A DNA stretch of 64,000 nt, taken from Azorinus chamasolen. Taxonomy: Eukaryota; Mollusca; Bivalvia; Cardiida; Solecurtidae. Below, piece by piece: positions 42,040 to 53,833 of this stretch (positions within the stretch are counted from its first letter, which is position 1; each line of letters opens with the position of its first letter). Location: contig OY755251.1 in the NCBI GenBank assembly GCA_963576725.1, forward strand, positions 40,684,192 to 40,748,191, given 5' to 3'. A program made the translations under genes and the position numbers. Below the pieces are notes generated by a model. It was not told where the DNA came from and searched no databases. It was given only the letters and a program-made list of their open reading frames with translations.

Positions 42040-43377
42040 AACTAGAGGTTTGTTTTTGTCACAAAAACAGATGTCTCCCCCTCCCAACCTCTTTCCAATA
42101 CACAAGTGTAATGTCTGTAACTTCAAACTTATCAGGGTCTAATGTTTAAGTCATCAGGGGCAATAACTCCAACATTGTCAGAGGGAGACAATTCAAAAGC
42201 CCCAGATACACAATAACACATGCTAGTCAACATTCTTGTGAAGTTTGGCGACTCTAGTACTAGTGGTTTCAGATACATGTGACACAAAGTAAAGTTTCTC
42301 TTATTTAAGTCATAAGGGTCAGTAACTCTAAAGTTATCAGGGGAGACAATTAAAAAAACCCAGATGCACAACAACTCATGCTGGTGAACATTCCTGTGAA
42401 GTGTGGTGACTCTAGCCCTACTGGTTTAAGAGATACGTGCAGCACAAAGTTTCTCTAATTTCAAGTTAACATATCAGGGGCAGTAACTCAAGAATTATAA
42501 GGGGGAGACAATTAAAAACCCAGGTGCACAACAACTCATGCTGGTGAACATTCCTGTGAAGTTTGGTGACTCTAGCCCTAGTGGTTTTAAAGATATGCAT
42601 GACAAAAAAATTATCTAATTTAATGTAATCATATCAGGGGCAATAACTCCAAAGTTATCAAGGGAAGACAATTCAAAAACCCAAGTTGTACAACAACTCA
42701 TGCTGGTCGACATTCCTGTGAAGTTTGGTGACTCTAGCCCTAGTGGTTTCAGAGATATGCACGACACTAAGTAAAGTTTGTCTAATTTTAAGTCATCAGG
42801 GGCAGTAACTCCAAAGTTAACAGGGGAGATAATTCAAAAAACCTAAGAGCAAAACAACTCATGCTTGTGAACAATCCTGTGAAGTTTGGTGACTCTAGCC
42901 CTACTGGTTTCAGAGATACGCGCGACACAAAGTTTGTATAAATTTAAGTATTCATATCAGGGGCAATAACTCAAGAATTATCAGGGGGAGACAATTCAAA
43001 AACCATAGGTGCACAACAACTCATGCTGGTGAACATTCCTGTGAAGTTTGGTGACTCTAGTACCAGCGGTTTAAGAGATACGCGCGACACAAAGTTTTTC
43101 TAATTTTAAGTCATCAGGGGCAATAACTCCAAAATTATCAAGGGGAGACAATTCAAAAACCATAGGTGCACAACAACTCATGCTGGTGAACATTCCTGTG
43201 AAGTTTGGTGACTCTAGCCCAACTGGTTTCAGAGATACGCGCGACACAAGTTTGTGACGGACAGACGGACAGACGGACGGACAGACGGACAGACGGACAG
43301 ACGGACGGACGGACGGACGGACAGACAGACAACTCTGGCAAAAACAATATGTCTCCCCATAAATGGGGGAGACATAA
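42040..43377. mobile_element. Pearl-like non-autonomous element with ~8 core repeats
   Basis: Starts near TTGTCACAAAAACAGATGTC TCCCC. It then has about eight ~155 bp tandem cores, each with TCAGGGGCAATAACTCC, GGGGAGACAATTCAAAAAC, CAACAACTCATGCTGGTGAA, GTGAAGTTTGGTGACTCTAG and GAGATACGCGCGACAC. An ACGG/ACAG tetranucleotide microsatellite follows (43256-43330), then CTGGCAAAAACA and the terminal ATGTCTCCCC...GGGGGAGACAT hairpin (43351-43375). This layout matches the Pearl family described from bivalves, later linked to Helitron-type rolling-circle elements. No protein coding. Confidence 0.8.
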
Positions 43378-43499
43378 TTACAGTTACAGTTAATTACAGT
43401 TACATTATCGCTGTAACTGCAGTCGTACTTTGTTAAGTCGACTGTGACAGTTACCTGTACGGTTTTAATTTTGAATGGTGATCTTCAGTAATAACCTTC

Positions 43500-43918
43500 T
43501 AAAACAATCAACAAATAAAGGTGTCTTTAGAGCAGATGGTTGCTAACAACAGGACGAAAGAAAAACCGATGGATTCAGCAGGAGCTTTCTCTCTAACTTT
43601 CGTCCTGCATTACGCTGCACTATGCCCTTAACTCATTCCCTCATATGCTATGTTTAGACCCAAACTCTTTGAATAATTCTACCGAAAAGGAGCATTTACT
43701 AGAAAAAGGATATTTAGATTTGCGTAGTTTCGAAACCAGTTTGATAAATAGAGCATTTGCTCCTATGGAGCAATTGCTCTATTTATCACAATAGTTTCGT
43801 GAAGTGACTTTTACAGAGGAGTCAAAAGGCGTCAATATGAGGGAATCATTTAAGACACAGAATTAAACTCATTTCGGTGGTCGCTTTAGAGGCATTTCAC
43901 TGTATATTGAATTCAGTA
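43500..43918. mobile_element. HP2 MITE interrupted by HP3
   Basis: The left HP2 half contains CAACAGGACGAAAGAAAAA...CTTTCGTCCTGCATTA (to 43627). The right half GGTGGTCGCTTTAGAGGCAT TTCACTG ends before TA (about 43913). The HP3 element sits between. Confidence 0.7.
43632..43849. mobile_element. HP3 MITE, complete, with TTAA duplication
   Basis: CTCATTCCCTCATATGC at the left and GTCAATATGAGGGAATCAT at the right, flanked by TTAA at 43628-43631 and 43850-43853. 218 bp. It carries two arms reading GCATTTACTAGAAAAAGGAT and GAGCATTTGCTCC...GGAGCAATTGCTC. Confidence 0.85.
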
Positions 43919-43919
43919 C

Positions 43920-45150
43920 CTTTCTGATCATTTTCTCGTTACTTATATGTTCGATTAGACGTTGTTAACCCTAGAAAAATGACCTTTCAGTTCTCAGTAA
44001 TGGTACAGGAAATTAGGAGAACACAAATGGAAATACAGGAGATTATATGGTTTATTATTTGCTTTTATTTATGCCTCACACGTATCCCCTGTTTTCAACT
44101 CAAGTCATGAAATATGTCAATCGGCCAAATCATTTTCTATATAATTATAGTTAAACGTTTGTGATGTTGCATTTTGTAAATCAATATATTTTGGAATCAG
44201 AAATGAATAATGATATCATCTCATCTAAAAGGGAGCCAATAATACCGAAATAAACATATTAGTAACTGTCCGAGTTGCATTTGTCGTTTACACTCACGTC
44301 TTTTACGGAAATTATTCCAACCTGAACGTGAGAGGTTACTGCAAGATAATTATATGCTAGTAAAAACCTTAAATTCAATTAATCGATGCAGAAAGCAATG
44401 CATCTCGCTCTCTACGCAGTGTTCCGTCCGGACTCTTTTTATTACTCGCAAATACTATATAAACCATGATGGTAAAAATGCGTCAAAATTATGAGAAAAG
44501 ATTTAATCAGTAAACAAACCACCTGTCCTGTTACCCATAAACATTGAAATTGAATTTATGAGAGAGTGTAGTGCAGACCCACATCAGAGAGCTCATGAAA
44601 GAATCCCCCTGTTCCGCCTTTATCCCGCTTGAACCCAGTTCCCTCCACTGCCACTGGATGTTAGATGTTGTGGTGAATAAATGGGTTAAAACGCCGTTGA
44701 ATAATAAATTATTACTTTCGCTGAAGGTGGCTGATAATATTTCATCCATATACGAGTATGTTTCTGTGTATTTTATTTATAATACGGAAAGATTTGCAGA
44801 TTATAATTATGATAATGCTAATGACATAAGAGTAAAGTCGATGAGAAAATATCCGTCCTTATTGCAATGTAAGGTTCATAATTGACCTGGCTTTTAGGAG
44901 AAACTACGAAAAGCATACGTTGTCTTGTACTTACATTGTATCAAGTCATTATGATACCTGTCAGTACTATGATCGGTAAAGTATCAGTAAGACATGTTCA
45001 AGCGCGCGCCCACCATCCGCGGTTGTCACGTTTCATATAACATGACGTCATAAACAAGTAATGTCTTCCCAAAGCTTGATCCAATGCAAGTTTTACTTCT
45101 TTTGTTTCGATTAACTGTTGCGCTGCCATTGCCCAATGTCGTATCTCTGA
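43920..45150. other. No gene recognised
   Basis: A truncated HP1-like piece (GTAGTGCAGACCCACATCAG) lies near 44565. Frames at 44531-44749 and 44571-44885 overlap on opposite strands and show no motif. Confidence 0.35.
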
Positions 45151-45157
45151 TTACCTA

Positions 45158-45450
45158 TGCAAGCAGTTTGAATCCAGATGAGACGCCGAGTAACTCAGGA
45201 TCCAAACTCTTTGATACTCTCACTGTTTTGAAATAACGACGAAGACAAAATACAAACAAATGAAAATTGTAGCAGACGAAAATGTTTGCAGACGACAAAA
45301 TTTCGCAGCGAAAGAGTTAAGCTTTGGGAAAATCATTGACCGAATGCCAAACAGCTTGGTTCCTGGATCAAAGCTGTTTGCAAAGATGGATCTGGTTGTA
45401 ACATCTGCAAACATTTCGGAGTCTCATCAGGATCCGAGTTGTTTAACACT
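45158..45450. repeat. HP1-variant hairpins
   Basis: The first copy at about 45158-45226 (GCAAGCAGTTTGAATCCAGA...CAGGATCCAAACTCTTTG) has a shortened right arm. Further fragments lie at 45350-45450 (GAGTCTCATCAGGATCCGAG). Confidence 0.5.
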
Positions 45451-46161
45451 TTAGTTTCTTCTCAAAGCTTGATTTAATCGGAAGCAAACAAACTTGAACA
45501 TATTCAGATTTGAACAGATGTCTTTTCAAGGGTGGGTGGGGTGGGTGGGGTGGGTTATGGTTAAGGATTAATTCAAAACCAACCGCTGTTTTTTTCCCAT
45601 AATAGGTACGAATCAAACATACTGACAGGATACTGCCATGCTAAGACTTAGTCCGATAAGTGTATTATTGCCCGCTCTATATTTGATGTACTTCGTATTT
45701 TAATATTTTAAAGAGAAGATCTCACCTTTTATATAAGTAATGTGATACCTTTATAGTCCATATGTGTTGTAATTTTATTTATCACATGTGTTTGTCAGTT
45801 CATTTTTAATCTGATCAAAAGTGATAACTGTTTTTTTTTAAAACCGTTCCTTAATAATACACGTTAGTGTCCTTTTTGAAGATCAAATTTTATCCCTTCT
45901 CCTCTTGTTTCTGTATTTAATACAACGATTAGCAGCAACCACATGGTTTTACTAATACATGTAGTATGTAATACTATTTTTAACATGTGGTGTTTTATGT
46001 TTGTCAGTGAAATGTGATAGTCTCTTATAATTCCTTTTAGAATGGCTGTGTACTCTTTCTACTATGTATTGTAAAGTTGTTGCCTTTGTTCATGTATTGT
46101 GTACACAGATGAGACTCAAAAACACAGAAAAACACTTACTGCAGATACAACATCCGAGTGA

Positions 46162-46463
46162 CAAACAGCTGTATCCCCGGTGATACCTATGTTTATTAAG
46201 AGCTGTATCCCCGGTGATACCTATTTTATTAACAGTTGTATCCCCGGTGATACCTGTTTATTAACAGTTGTATCCCGGTGATACCTATGTTTATTAACAG
46301 TTGTATCCCAGTGATACCTATGTTTATTAACAGTTGTATCCCCGGTGATACCTATGTTTATTACCAGTTGTATCCCGGTGATACCTATGTGTATTCACAG
46401 TTGTATCCCGGTGATACCTATGTTTATTAACAGTTGTATCCCCGGTGATACCTATGTTTATTC
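46162..46463. repeat. 34 bp minisatellite, about 9 copies
   Basis: Units of ACAGTTGTATCCCCGGTGAT ACCTATGTTTATTA. Some copies lack one or two C of the CCCC run or the G/T after CTAT, giving 32-34 bp lengths. Each unit contains the palindrome-like GTATCCCCGGTGATAC. Confidence 0.9.
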
Positions 46464-46574
46464 CAAAGTTCAATACCTACTGAATATTCATGGAAAACAT
46501 GGTTATACTAAGATATGGAAGGTGGAATATTGTTGTCATTTTAGAAAGTAAAGTAACAGATTTTGGAAAATCCA

Positions 46575-46795
46575 TTAGCAAACAGAGCTGATCCAGATCA
46601 GATTGCTCCCCTGTTTTCAAATGCCTGAACACACGTTCATATTGAGGAAAGGGTTAATGCTGGACGAACGTAATGCAGAACGCTCATTATGAACTTTCTG
46701 CATAGTATTTGTCCTGAATTAAGCTTCCATCTGCTTTTGCGCCCGAGAGTTATTATTATGTCTAGTGGTCACTCTAGAGGGGTTTTACTTTACAT
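46575..46795. repeat. HP1 fragment followed by HP2 fragment
   Basis: The HP1 core GCAAACAGAGCTGATCCAGA ends AGGAAAGGG before TTAA (about 46651-46654). The HP2 core AACGTAATGCAGAACGCTC...TTTGTCCTGAATTAAGC and the end GTGGTCACTCTAGAGGGGTT TTACTT follow. Confidence 0.6.
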
Positions 46796-46879
46796 TGCGT
46801 GCATCACTTATTCGTCCGCAGCAGGTTAATTGTTAGATACAACCATAGCTTCAGATAAGATGCGTAAATTAAATCATTT

Positions 46880-46995
46880 TCATGTATAACTGCTTTATTT
46901 CTCCACCAAACCCTACACTTTGACCACTCTTTAGAATCGTCTCAAGAGTGGTCACAGTATAGTGTTGGGTGGAGAAATGAGGATTTTAGTATTTG
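46880..46995. repeat. HP4 hairpin element
   Basis: TTTCTCCACCAAACCCTACA pairs with GTGTTGGGTGGAGAAAT; the inner arms GACCACTCTTTAGAATCGTC and AAGAGTGGTC also pair in part. A second copy at 48.3 kb is split by a mariner. Confidence 0.7.
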
Positions 46996-47243
46996 AGTAC
47001 GCGCCTTTATCTGTAGCTCTGGACACAACTATGTATTTAACTTAATCATCCGTTACAATTTAGTATTGTGTAATGTAACTCTTACCATGATAAGCGCGAT
47101 GTGATTTGTATTTGCACACAGCAAATCATGATGACGCGTCTCATCCGAATCCAAGCTGTCAAAATATTGAACTAATCCAATTACGTTAAAGAGCGGGATC
47201 AATGTATACTGTACAGTGTATAATTGTGATATAATGTGATGCA

Positions 47244-47260
47244 CCCCCCCCCCCCCCCCC
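47244..47260. repeat. Poly-C tract (17 C)
   Basis: Seventeen consecutive C on the plus strand; length is prone to sequencing error. Confidence 0.9.
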
Positions 47261-47264
47261 TCGA

Positions 47265-48330
47265 ATTGACAAATAGGCCCGTTTAACCCGTGTCGTCGTA
47301 CTTATGCAGTTTACGCCTTGGCGAACAGTGTGTTACTCATAAGGATCTAACGTTTTTAACAACTCGTCAATTGTTTCTCAAAACAGTGTTTGAATCGGAA
47401 GTAGTCAAACATGCATCCAGTTCAACCTTCTTGATGTACATGTAGGTAAAGTTTTACGGAGTACACATTCTCTTTTCGCGTGTTTACTTCACATCATTCG
47501 TTATTGTGAAACCCTAAGTAATATTCATAGTGTTGTTCTGAAACCGGAGGCTGACCGAACGTGTCCGTTTATTTCCGTGTAATCGACGGAGTTTTGCATC
47601 TGTTAAAAAGTCGGTGGTTTTCTAAGGAAATACTGTTAGTATTTATCTGAATATAAAAAACTGTTGGAAAATAGGCTTGAGCATTATATTGATGATATAT
47701 ATGTAAAAGATATATATACATATGTAAGAATATGACTTTACAGGAAAATATATACAACAAATGCAGATTGCGTTATAAATAATTAAAATAATTTATTAAT
47801 AATTTTATTAATAAATCTTGGAACTATGTACATATATTTTAACAATTTCTAGAACAAGAGAAACCTATACAGATTTGAAAGAACAAACGTATATAACATA
47901 GTCTATATCGGCTAACATACATAAGTACTATACGAAATGATACTGGCATGCGATTTAAAAAGGTTTAAATGATAGTATATTATTGTACATAACAAGAGAC
48001 TTTCGTCTGCTTGAAAAAATACAGTATCTCGTAGAAATAATTTGTTTCATCACAAATGTATGTATTGTACCGTAGCCCATAACAGTGCAAACAATAAACC
48101 CTTCTTATGCTAAGCTCGGTCTGACTGACATTTAAAACAAACAGTTTGGATCTAGATGAAACACCGAATAACTCGGCATTGCATCAGGTTCAAATTATTT
48201 GACACTCTGCCATTAGTTTCTGAGCAATATAAACGAATCGGATGCTAGTAAAAGTTGTAAAGTAAGAGTTTTATCAGACTCTTATTTTTGAGCATGCGAA
48301 ACAATAGGTATTAAAGCAACAGATAAAGGT
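47265..48330. other. No gene; HP1-variant hairpin near 48140
   Basis: Only an HP1-variant core is recognised (about 48140-48205, CAGTTTGGATCTAGATGAAA...CATCAGGTTCAAATTATTTG). The rest is AT-rich. Confidence 0.4.
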
Positions 48331-48414
48331 GCGTGCTCAAATACAAAATCGTCATTTCTCCTTCAAACCCTATGGTGTGACTAATCTTTAGAATCGTCTC
48401 TTCGAGACAACATA

Positions 48415-49647
48415 CGGGTGATTGATAAGTCCGTGGCCTTGGGTAGAAACAGACCACTTATAAACATACCATTTGATGTCCGTGTAGAAAATGTGTTATA
48501 ATCACTCTGCAGAGACAGATGAATTTTTTCTCTCTGTTGTTTGCCAGAATTTGATTCTCAAATCTACTTTCTGTGAGTACTTCTAAGCAAATGGACAACG
48601 TTGGCCATCGCGCGATTATTCAATACCTTGGCATCAAAGGCTTATCACCTAAGGAGATTCATGAGGACATGGTAGCTACATTAGGGGAGCATGCCCCATG
48701 TTATAGCATGGTGAACAAATGGGCCGCTGAATTTAAACGCGGTAGAGAGAGTCTTGAAGATGACCCCCGTCCTGGCAGGCCACCAACTGTCACCTCAAAG
48801 GACACCATCAATAAAATCCATGATATGATTATGGCAGATCGGCGGATTACACAGCGGTACACAGCTGGGTATATCACAGGAACGAGTCCATGCAATTATC
48901 CATAATGATTTGCAAATGACAAAGGTTTCTGCCAGATGGGTCCCAAACCTTCTGAGTCTCGACCAGAAACGAGTTCGGTGCAACATGTCCAGGGAAAATC
49001 TTGCATTGTTTGAGCGAGATCAGGAAATTAAAGTTTCTCAAGCAGTTTGTAACTGTTGATCACCCCCCCCCCCTTCCGAAAAAAGCCAAGTCGACAACAT
49101 ATGCTGGAAAGGTGGTGGCCACAGTTGTCTGGGATGCGAAAGGTGTGCTGCTAGTGGATTATCTTGAAAGAGGTCACACTATTACTATTACCGGAAGGTA
49201 TTATGCTGACCTCATGATGCAGCTTCGTGAAAAAATCAAGGAGACAAACGTGACAAGCTGCCATTAGGTGTGCTCTTCCACCAGGACAATGCTCCAGCAC
49301 ACAAGTCCACTGTTGCCATGGCTGCCCTTCGGGAATGTGGTTTCCAAATGGTTGAGCATTCACCATATTCACCTGATTTAGCACCCTCTGACTATTACCT
49401 ATTCCCCCAAGATGAAAAAGGAACTCAGCGGTCGCCATTTTCGCACTGATGATGACGTCAAACAAGCTGTTGAAGCATTTCTTGAGGCCCAAGATGCCAC
49501 CTTCTACAGGGAAGGTAGCCAAATGCTCCAACACCGTTGGACAAATTGTGTAAGCTTGCAAGGTGACTACGTTGAAAAATAAATGAAAATATTGAGGTCA
49601 AACTGCTACTCCCTGCCTCAGGCCACGGACTTATCAATCACCCCTCG
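48415..49647 (+). mobile_element. mariner transposon, full length with both TIRs
   Basis: Inverted ends GGGTGATTGATAAGTCCGTG (left, 48416) and its exact inverse on the right (to 49643), with TA at 48413-48414 and 49648-49649. The right end has GAG between TA and GGGTG that the left end lacks, a 3 bp loss. 1233 bp, the usual mariner size. The transposase inside is broken (see separate entry). The element is inserted in an HP4 hairpin element: 48335-48412 and 49650-49680 are the two HP4 halves. Confidence 0.9.
48573..49580 (+). pseudogene. mariner transposase, inactivated
   Basis: Begins MDNVGHRAIIQYLGIKGLSP (48591), the mariner N-terminal HTH region, with RGRESLEDDPRPGRPPTV linking to the second HTH. 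A frameshift near 48860 leads to RVHAIIHNDLQMTKVSARWV and RENLALFERD. Then FVTVD is followed at once by a poly-C stretch and PLPKKAKS: about 25-30 residues including the ETW segment after the first catalytic Asp are deleted. VVWDAKGVLLVDYLERGHTI, FHQDNAPAHKS (second Asp) and YSPDLAPSDYYLFP (third Asp) follow, giving the DD34D spacing, with frameshifts near 49245 and 49410. The C-terminus VSLQGDYVEK ends at 49580. Confidence 0.85.
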
Positions 49648-49759
49648 TAGGGTTTGCTGGAGAAATAAAGAAGTTGTTCCTGAAAATGTTTTAATTTACG
49701 CATCTTATCTGGATCTCTGAGATATAATGGTTAAACCCTTCTCATGAATGCCTGTTTAA

Positions 49760-50001
49760 AACATTTAATCCATAAATAAGCCATTCTACGCCTTTGCAAA
49801 CAGAGTAGACCAAGACCAGACGGCCCCTGTAAGAGACGTCTGATCAGGGTCTGCTCTGTTTGCTTGCTATAATATAGATATGATTCTACAGTTTCTAATA
49901 TGGCCTACATATGTGTGTCCATGAGCTATTATAGAAAATGTTCTAATCAATATTCACGATATATTTATTATTTCTTAGATTAATTTTCAGGGAGTAAAGG
50001 G
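49760..50001. mobile_element. HP1 MITE, complete
   Basis: Flanked by TTAA at 49756-49759 and 50002-50005. Core GCAAACAGAGTAGACCAAGA...GGGTCTGCTCTGTTTGC, right part TAATATAGATATGATTCTAC, end CAGGGAGTAAAGGG. A good reference copy of subtype a (242 bp). Confidence 0.85.
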
Positions 50002-50009
50002 TTAATCAC

Positions 50010-51100
50010 CGATAACTGAATTTGTCACTGACTTCTGATTCAATATTTGGTCATCTGGGTCCAAGTTGTTCGCAAGTCAGGACAGGCTTAGCATGGGGAT
50101 AGATACCACACGAAAATATCAAGTCTTCATAATCAAGGAACAATTTAAAAAATGAAATAAAGATATGGATCAATGAAACTCCATAATACAAAATGCTTGG
50201 AAATAGTGCATATGAAAGCAATATGAAATATTGATCTACTAGGCAGGCAGGTATGCTTACATATTAAAACAAATAATTATTCAGACTACATCAACAAGCT
50301 AGGTCTGTTCACAAAATGCATTCAGGTCTTTCCTGAAACTATATATTCTAGAGCTTCAAATCTCTTTTAGGACAAATCAAGGCTTTTAATAAATATATTC
50401 ATTTTGCTTATACTAACATTTGTGTTTAACTCGTTCAACCCTGAGAGTAGATTAGCCCATTAGTGTTTAAGTACAGATTCCATCCAATATGAAAGGGTTA
50501 AACATGCTAGATGTTTGTGAATGACAGACTGTAGAACTTGATCAGAGATCTACACTGTTTGCAAATAACAGTACATGCATGTTCCGGGTGGAAAAGGTTA
50601 TTGCATTCAGTAACGCGTAGTTAACTGTTTCTTGAACACTAAAAATAAGAATATCTGAGAACCTGAGAAAATATCCTCTTCTGGCATATATAGTTGATGT
50701 ATAACGTATAATGGATTTCGAACGCATTTGTTTCTTATCACTAAATACTAAACGATAATGTTACATTACGGGGGTCAACCGTGAAACCCCTATAAAGAGT
50801 CCAATTTATAAATATGTGTATATGTGTTCTAAAAAGGAAGTTGTTGATAAATTTACGACAAAAGGAACTTTATGCATAACCTGCATTATAAGCAAAATGC
50901 CTGTATTTAAGACCCAGAATCAAACATGTCGCATTAGACGGGTTTTACATGTACATGTACACAATTCAATGCATATCTTTCAAATTAGTTAAACAAAAAG
51001 GTATTAACAACTAATAATAGGCTTAACCCCTGTCCAGAGTAAGAAAACCTAATGTACATTTAAATGTGATCTGCTGCTATTTTGAATACTTCCGATTGGC
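50010..51100. other. No gene; one HP1 fragment
   Basis: An HP1-like end (GAAAGGGTTAA, 50491) and core remnant (GATCTACACTGTTTGC, about 50545) only. Confidence 0.4.
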
Positions 51101-51111
51101 CAAGTTTTTAA

Positions 51112-51403
51112 CCGTTTCACTTTATAAATACACATTTCTGCGCATTTGCAAACAGAGAAGATCACGATCAGACGGCTCCTGTAGGTGTACTCCTGTAGGT
51201 GCTCCTGTAGGTGCCGTCTGATTAGGGTCGGGTCTGGTTGCTTACAATATACATTGTAATATATATGATTCTATAGTTTCTGCCGTGGTAAAACATCCAC
51301 GTGTTAATGTGTTATAACATCCACGTGTTAATCTAATTAATATTATGGTGTCATTATTTCATTATGTCTTACATGTACCTGAATATTCAAGGTGTAAACT
51401 ATT
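51112..51403. mobile_element. HP1 MITE with triplicated loop
   Basis: Starts after TTAA (51108-51111). Core GCAAACAGAGAAGATCACGA; the loop segment CTCCTGTAGGTG occurs three times in tandem (51177-51213), and ACATCCACGTGTTAAT is repeated at 51293 and 51329. Right end not exact. Confidence 0.7.
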
Positions 51404-52119
51404 CAGAACTATTGACTGACTGTCAAACAACTATGTCAGGTTGTTTGTAAATGACAGCCCGGTCACTGATCGTGATATAATGGTTAAAGGAATGTTTGCA
51501 ATTAAGAAAATACGTTGATTTGATACAGTCAATGTACATGATATTGGACTTTACATGAAGTAACCGGAATGATAATTTTTATTCGTTTGGATTTAGAATA
51601 TTGCTTTTTATGAATACATGAATTTTCTGACAAATGTTATTTCCTGGAAACCCGTCGGCGTAAGAAGGTTAGAGTACTGCCATAAAGATGATTATATATA
51701 TATAAAAGACATTGCTTATTAAAGGGACCACAGACGACCTCAGAAATAGAACCGATATCTACAAATCTAAAACATAAATCCATCCGCCACATATAATTGG
51801 TCCATTGCTCATAGAAATAAAACAAACATTAAATGAATAACACAGACATATGCCATCAGCAGTTTACAAATTATTATGAGCCAAGAAAAATCGAATTCTA
51901 TATACAATGAAACATGTTTCTAAAGTTACTTACATTTGTATTGTTATATCTTTGCACTTTATTGCTTATAATAAATTTTATAGACCCATTTCCATTTATA
52001 TGCTAAAACTAAAACACAAACGAATAACACAGTGTACTAAAGAAGCATGTAGCTCTGCCTTTAGTATTTCGAAATGTACCAAACAATCCCATATTGGTTT
52101 AGAGTAGAACACGTGACTA

Positions 52120-52307
52120 CAGTAAAACACATATAAACCGGACGTTGGTTTTTTTAATATAAACATCGGTTTTTGAAAAATGTGGTAGTTTAATGCAGGG
52201 TGTAGGCCATGTAGACAGCTAATCTAGGAGCTTTCTGCATTACGTTTCCCCTGCATTAAACATGTCACCTGCCCCTACTAAAATTCCGGTTTCGATGGGG
52301 TTTACTG
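52120..52307. mobile_element. HP2 MITE, complete (CCGG subtype)
   Basis: TA at 52118-52119 and 52308-52309. Ends CAGTAAAACACATATAAACC and, inverted, CAGTAAACCCCATCGAAACC, each followed by GG. Core TTTAATGCAGGGTG...CCCCTGCATTAAA. 188 bp. A second, diverged HP2 copy abuts at about 52310-52487. Confidence 0.8.
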
Positions 52308-52757
52308 TATTTAATGAATGTACATTGATATTTGTAAAGCATGGTTGCTTAATACAGGAAAACAGTAATACAGAAAGCTTCTGTAGGAGCTTCCTGCATA
52401 AGGTTTGTCCTGTATGACGGCATCTCCTGCCTCTGCGACCCAGTATGGTTGGTGGTTGGCTGTCGCATTAACGGGATGTTGCTGTACAGGCTAATGTTTA
52501 TTATAATCACTTGTCTCTTGGAATGACTTTTCGCGTCTCGGTCAACAACACACTGAAGTGATTTTAAACATTACACAGCATATTTTATATAATATATATA
52601 GATAGCTAACATTGCGTTATAAAAATGAATTGTGTTGATTAAATCATTAGAAACAACAACAAATGATTCTTTATGAGAGAAATAAATGTTGCACTTATAA
52701 AATTGGATGCGCCCTATCACTCTCGCTGCCCTCTTACCAACACGAAACGTCTCTTTC

Positions 52758-52759
52758 TT

Positions 52760-52804
<45 letters not shown>
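52758..52804. repeat. (CT)n microsatellite
   Basis: About 23 CT dinucleotides followed by imperfect CT-rich sequence to about 52860. Three overlapping frames here (52663-52960) are low-complexity artefacts. Confidence 0.95.
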
Positions 52805-52806
<2 letters not shown>

Positions 52807-53599
52807 AATCTCTGTCTTTCTCTCCGACCCTCTCTCTCACTGTATCTCCTCTCTCGCTCTCCGCAATCATAGCTGTAAAACGAAGAAGTATGATTGCTGT
52901 CGGTTCAAAATAGGCGTATGCGTATTAATCATATACAGTATACGATGTTATCTAGTTTGATTATTTATCAGAGTCTAACGCACTCATCGCTGTCAAAAAG
53001 TGAGATATTTTTAAACATAGACCAATACATTCGAGGTTTTCTTTGCGACCTACTAGTTTCTGTTAATTCTTTCACCACCAAAGTCGCCGAATTACGGCTC
53101 ACAACGTTTGCTGCACTGGGCGAGAGTGTGATTGTCTTTCCAAACAGTTGGCATCCAAATTCGACAACAAGTAAGTATGCGTGTCATTATGATCCGAAGT
53201 ATTTGACACATCAATTACATTTTAAAGAAGAATTTGAACGAAAGTTCAATCTAAAACTATGAACAAACGACACTGCATATGAAACATTATTTGGCGCCAA
53301 ATAATAACTGACTGAAGAAGATGGTAACGTTTAGTACCTTCTTTCTAGTAAAACGAACAGGGAACGTTGATAGAGTGGCATATTCTATTATCACATAACT
53401 ACTCCGCAAACTAGGAACAAACGATACATGACCTCATTTTCTATCTTACACGTGCGTAAGACTACATAATTCGTGATGGATAGTTAATGTTATTAATGCA
53501 ATTAAATTTTAACATAATTTTGGCTATCATCCAAAGGAAATATTTCACAAACTACTACAGTATAATATAACTCCAGTTATATCACAGGTTTTCCTTCAA

Positions 53600-53833
53600 C
53601 CATTTCCCTAATATAAACGCATTTTCACGCATTTGCAAACAGAGTAGACCCAGATCAGACGGCTCCTAGAGGAGCCGTCTGATCAAGTTCTGCTCTGTTT
53701 GATAATAGAATTTGATCAGACCTGTTTATTTAGTTTATAAAATGGCTACAATATTTCACCTTCCATATTTCAATATAACTATGAATAGTCAGAAGATATC
53801 AAAACTTGTAAGACCGATAGAACAGGGAAAGGG
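53600..53833. mobile_element. HP1 MITE, complete (subtype b)
   Basis: Left end CCATTTCCCTAATATAAACG, right end GAACAGGGAAAGGG before TTAA (53834-53837); the left flank is TCAA. The core hairpin (53637-53700) pairs about 31 bases around an AG loop with only 3-4 mismatches. Confidence 0.85.

Noticed and set aside
43153..43436. Proteins with (TDRR)n or (SVRP)n runs
   Set aside because: Caused by the ACGG/ACAG microsatellite of the Pearl-like element.
47244..47260. Poly-C tract as a telomere-like or structural signal
   Set aside because: A plain homopolymer with no repeat partner; length may be a sequencing artefact.
52663..52960. Ser/Leu-rich proteins in three frames
   Set aside because: Product of a CT microsatellite.
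52894..53262. 122-codon plus-strand frame as a host exon
   Set aside because: No recognisable domain, begins in microsatellite-flanking sequence, and has no convincing splice sites.
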